From: an uncultured Bacteroidales bacterium
GTDB lineage: Bacteria; Bacteroidota; Bacteroidia; Bacteroidales; P3
Direction of reading: 5' to 3'
Length of the DNA: 64,000 nucleotides
NCBI GenBank assembly: GCA_949291555.1
Contig: CASEWE010000009.1
Coordinates: forward strand, 1 to 64,000
In this document: piece after piece, positions 63,321 through 64,000 of the stretch
Layout of the letters: each line of letters opens with the position of its first letter
Numbering within the stretch: the first letter of the stretch is position 1
Made by a program: the position numbers and the translations under genes
The notes under the pieces: model-generated
Told to the model about the DNA's origin: nothing
Databases searched by the model: none
What the model saw: the letters and a program-made list of their open reading frames with translations, nothing else

Positions 63321-64000
63321 ATGAGCGACGCGATCAAACACGAATGCGGCATAGCCCTGCTCCGGCTCCGCAAGCCGATAAGTTATTATCGGGAAAAATA
63401 CGGGGAAAGCCTCTACGGCTTGGGCAAGATGTACGTATTGATGGAAAAGCAGCACAACCGGGGCCAAGACGGGGCCGGCATGGTCAACATCAAGTTCGGG
63501 ATGCCTCCCGGAACCGCCTACACCGATGTGGTGCGCTCCAATACCGCCACCCCGATCAAGGACATTTTCCAGCGGACGTATTCGCGCATTGAAGAAATTC
63601 TCAAGGAAAATCCGGGAAAAATCTCCGATATGGAGTGGGTGAAGCATAACCTGCCTTTCAGCGGCGAGCTTTTCCTCGGGCATCTCCGGTACGGCACCTT
63701 CGGGAAAAACGATATCCGGAACATCCATCCCTTTATCCGGGAGAGCAACTGGAAGACCCGGAATATCGTCATTGCCGGGAATTTCAACCTGACCAATATC
63801 GGGGAATTGTTCGAAGACCTGGTGCAATGCGGGCAGCATCCGCTCCAGATGGGCGATACCATCACGGTCCTGGAAAAACTGGCCAAATTCCTCGACCACG
63901 AGAACCAGCGTCTTTACGATGAATACAAGGCCAAAGGCTTGAGCAAGGTGGAAATTTCGGCCATCATGCCCGATGCCTTGGACTTGAAGAAGATTGTCAA
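63321..64000 (+). CDS. Amidophosphoribosyltransferase-like protein, cut by the window end
   Basis: The first 226 codons of a class II glutamine amidotransferase. The nucleophile Cys9 lies in KHECGIA, with RGQDGAGM, GHLRYGTFG and AGNFNLTN, all conserved in the glutaminase domain of PurF. The long spacing between these blocks fits the large PurF-like proteins of Bacteroidetes. The phosphoribosyltransferase half lies beyond the window, so purF or a paralog cannot be separated. Catalyses the first step of purine synthesis if true PurF. Confidence 0.88.
   Translation, partial: MSDAIKHECGIALLRLRKPISYYREKYGESLYGLGKMYVLMEKQHNRGQDGAGMVNIKFGMPPGTAYTDVVRSNTATPIKDIFQRTYSRIEEILKENPGKISDMEWVKHNLPFSGELFLGHLRYGTFGKNDIRNIHPFIRESNWKTRNIVIAGNFNLTNIGELFEDLVQCGQHPLQMGDTITVLEKLAKFLDHENQRLYDEYKAKGLSKVEISAIMPDALDLKKIV

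Overview
The window comes from a Gram-negative member of Bacteroidetes, most likely order Bacteroidales, with a high-GC genome. Evidence: promoters follow the Bacteroides-type consensus (TTTG or TTG about 17-20 nt upstream of TAnnTTTG). Secreted proteins carry C-terminal sorting domains like those of the type IX secretion system (T9SS). TonB-type beta-barrels, many lipoproteins, LptC, LpxH and the 29-residue AURKAIP1/COX24-like protein also fit. Genus cannot be fixed from the sequence.

Layout. (1) 1-6954: a surface-protein locus. A 54-bp inverted repeat encloses an AT-rich segment with a promoter that points away from the downstream gene, which looks like an invertible on/off switch. It is followed by two large leucine-rich-repeat (LRR) genes that are both frameshifted at the same point, then two LRR/EF-hand lipoproteins. 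(2) 7018-12563: ATP synthase operon atpB-E-F-H-A-G, without the beta and epsilon genes. (3) 12642-16843: tRNA-Lys, glycerate kinase, an Omp28-like T9SS protein and tRNA-Gly. (4) 16946-23673: dnaG, coaX, outer-membrane protein, TPR protein, lptC and a small secreted protein. (5) 23968-34104, minus strand: glnS-lipoprotein-lpxH-folB, an M16 peptidase and a TonB-type barrel. (6) 34201-39981, minus strand: a DUF2807 lipoprotein, GntR regulator and ABC transporter with a probable operator, an MFS transporter, a tiny ribosome-associated protein and an HU-type protein. (7) 40398-50395: fabD, then a nucleotide-sugar cluster (rfbH, rfbF, rfbG, reductase, ThDP enzyme, HpcH-type aldolase, HAD phosphatase, glycosyltransferase). 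(8) 50679-64000: a PNGase F-like secreted amidase, folA, manA, a cation/proton antiporter, then rseP-dxr-M23 on the minus strand, then lysS, a LutA-like protein and the start of a purF-like gene.

Working together: the rfbF/G/H genes make a CDP-6-deoxy-4-keto sugar and remove its 3-OH. The ThDP enzyme and aldolase beside them suggest a branched-chain CDP-3,6-dideoxy sugar for LPS, O-antigen or glycoprotein decoration. Surface biology dominates: T9SS cargo, LPS transport (LptC, LpxH) and a host-glycan-type deglycosylase. The best candidate for an undescribed system is the 5' LRR locus, where an invertible promoter, a 19-bp duplication frameshift and recombinogenic 63-bp repeats could together vary a secreted surface protein.
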